Part shown: in pieces, positions 62,055-64,000 of the stretch
Layout: every line of letters begins with the position of its first letter
How positions within the stretch are numbered: position 1 is the first letter of the stretch
Assembly (NCBI RefSeq): GCF_964275005.1
Contig: NC_092699.1
Coordinates: forward strand, 21,996,333-22,060,332
Source: Diadema setosum
Taxonomy: Eukaryota > Echinodermata > Echinoidea > Diadematoida > Diadematidae
Length of the DNA stretch: 64,000 nt
Direction: 5' to 3'
Translations under genes and position numbers: made by a program
The notes under the pieces: model-generated
Seen by the model: only the letters and a program-made list of their open reading frames with translations
Databases searched by the model: none
What the model was told of the DNA's origin: nothing

Positions 62055-63234
62055 TTCTGAGTAACAAAGAGCAATCTGAGAAGAATTAATGTCGGAGAAA
62101 CGTTTGAATACTTGATACGATTATTGATGAATTTTAACTCGTTAGGCTTGATATTGAAAGATGTTGAAAGATGTCGCCCCATTTTCATGCATTTATCATC
62201 TATCAAAATAGGACAATTTTAAAGAAAATTTCATGACATTCACAATGTTTCAATAGCAGTGTCATCCATATTATGTGTTTCCAGAAATATTTGCTTTGAC
62301 CCATAGCCATGTGACAAAAAGGAGGCGTAACGAGGAAGGCCGATCAGCTTATGCATGGCAATACGCCATTAGCTGGGTTTATTGCCAGTGCAATACAATA
62401 GTACTACTAGTGTATTGTGTATTAAATTAAATGCTTTTAAATGCGTTTGACAAAATTAATGGCTATGAATGGAATGGTGCTAAAATACACAATAAATTTA
62501 CTAAATGAAAATGAATGGATTTGCTCTGAGCTTGAATGGTAAATAATATGTAACAACAGGTTTGCTCTTTTTTAACTAATTATTCAAATTGCAATCATCC
62601 TGAATGGGACCTTTGAATATGAATACAAAAGCATGAGATAAAAGATAAACAGATCTGTAAAGTTTGGGAAAAATGAAGTAGTGTGTCTAAAATGTTTTGA
62701 ATGCAATTCATGAGCAATTTTACATGAGACACATTTAGTATTATGGGGATCTTGAAATACTACGTAGGTTACCATGGTCATAGAATGCTCAGATCCAGTT
62801 CTGCAGTTTCCATGAGTAGAAATGGACAAAAGTAAGATGTTATTTGGGTTCAACCTCAAACCTATACCTTGATTTAGTGAATGCAGAGATTGCATTTTAT
62901 AGATCAGAAAACTTTGAGGGGAAATGAGATATTCCAATCAAAAGTTATGAATTTGTACAATTTTGGTTCATCGTTGTGAAAGTCCATCATTGGATAAGAA
63001 GGCTACAGTTTGTGATGTCACAATATATGAACAATAATAATGATAATAATAAAGGACATTTATATTTCGCAGCTATTATGATAATGTACTCTACTGCACA
63101 ATACAATAAAGTATAGGAAAACTCAGTCGTAAGTCATGGGAATATAATATTCCCATGACTTGCTAATGATACTTTTCATGAAAGTATCTTTTTAACTTTT
63201 TTCTTTGGGCCTGATACTCATCTTGCTGTCACAG
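62055..63234. other. Spacer between candidate exons
   Basis: AATAAA near 62490. A repeat at about 62930-63100 recalls 37985-38130 (AATTTTGGT, AAGACTACA, ATGTCA blocks) and carries AATAATAATGATAATAATAA. No other exon recognised. Confidence 0.4.
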
Positions 63235-63367
63235 GGAGAAAAAGTCACACAATCGGTCAAGGTGTTTGACTGCAAATTGGTATGTATTTCCACAAATAGC
63301 TATTCTCCCCTGATAGACCCCTGTCACCATGATGCAGACATCAGGGCACAGTGCTTCTGCTTTGCAG
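63235..63367 (+). CDS. Candidate internal exon, cysteine-rich extracellular type
   Basis: Flanked by an acceptor (TTGCTGTCACAG) and a donor (GCAG/GTAAAT), open for 44 codons, phase 0 in and phase 1 out. The peptide has CKLVC, DPCHHDADIRAQC and CFC spacing with polar surroundings, typical of a secreted or ectodomain module. No family is recognised. It could be the next exon of a gene beginning near 61.7 kb and running out of the window. Confidence 0.35.
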
Positions 63368-64000
63368 GTAAATTCATCTTGGAATCATTCATTAGTGTAT
63401 TACTACTTTAAGTGAAACTTACCAATAGTTTGTACTTATATAGCATGTGGCAATGCTGCCAGAATAGTTAATGTTTTTTCTTGAACGTGCAATTTTCAAA
63501 TACTTGTAAAAGGCAACTCGAAAGGTTAAGAGAAATTGTACGAAAATGTAAAGGATGTAGAATGTACACAATGTAATGAATTGAATGGTGATGGTGAGGG
63601 GGCATACCTCAACAAAATATATTGGCTAGAGGGGTATCATATAGTGTCATTTTCACTTTTTGCAAAGAAAAAAAGATAATAGATAAATAACAATAATACT
63701 GAAGGGGACAATGATCAGACTTATTAAAAAACAAATTTCTTCTTATAATCTTCCACACGTAAACTGCATGTTGAAAACCATGTGCAAACGTTCACACTTG
63801 TAATCAATACACATACAATGCAGTGTCACAACATAGACACAGCTGTTAGGATTAATGTTTTTTTTTTTCACATAGAGGCATACTCAAAGAATGATTCACT
63901 TTTATTAGCAACCTGAAGTTGTATTAAAGAACCAACCATTTTGTCCAAAAGTTTGACCTAATTTGTTCACCTTCTGTCTGAGTCTGTTTTTGGATTGTTT
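63368..64000. other. No gene seen
   Basis: AT-rich sequence after the donor at 63368; possibly an intron of the gene containing the 63235-63367 exon. Confidence 0.4.

Overview
The window reads as intron- and repeat-rich DNA from a marine invertebrate deuterostome, most likely an echinoderm. It is AT-rich, has GT-AG introns of 0.5-8 kb, and is full of microsatellites, foldback DNA transposons and TGACCTTTGACC-type repeats. A 5 kb foldback element matches the architecture of sea urchin TU elements. The species cannot be named from the sequence alone.

One multi-exon gene can be assembled with good confidence. It lies on the minus strand from 54602 (start codon) to 30022 (stop codon). Seven coding exons join in perfect phase into a 785-residue protein with a signal peptide, a cysteine-rich TNF-receptor ectodomain, one transmembrane helix, a very long hydrophilic Ser/Gly/Asp-rich cytoplasmic linker (mostly one 1305-base exon) and a C-terminal death domain. 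It is a TNF receptor superfamily death receptor. Three weaker protein-coding signals flank it: a signal-peptide first exon on the minus strand (6624-6695), a small cysteine-rich membrane-protein ORF on the plus strand (61755-62054), and a splice-flanked cysteine-rich exon on the plus strand (63235-63367).

Layout. 1-2.4 kb: long-TIR element with a palindrome-bearing satellite inside. 2.5-10 kb: TTAA-flanked and other MITEs, a tRNA-like SINE head and one lone signal-peptide exon. 11.2-12.6 kb: decayed LINE with reverse transcriptase. 13.7-19.5 kb: tandem segmental duplication carrying LINE tails and (TTA)n tracts. 20.6-25.6 kb: TU-like foldback element whose arms are inverted arrays of about 160-bp units. 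26.7-27.75 kb: tandem array ending in a perfect hairpin. 30-54.6 kb: the death receptor gene, its introns packed with nested transposons. 55.8-57.8 kb: hAT-like composite with a perfect 8-bp target duplication. 59-61.5 kb: three foldback MITEs close together. 61.7-63.4 kb: candidate exons.

Mobile-element history is the richest part of the window. Four TTAA-inserting families (seven copies) are present, some with their empty site visible in a neighbouring repeat or paralogous copy. A pogo/Tigger-like MITE contains a piggyBac-like MITE. A TGACC-type element was split by two later insertions, one of which is a Penelope-like terminal piece with a hammerhead-like core. I saw no virus-like element, no true tRNA or rRNA gene and no CRISPR.
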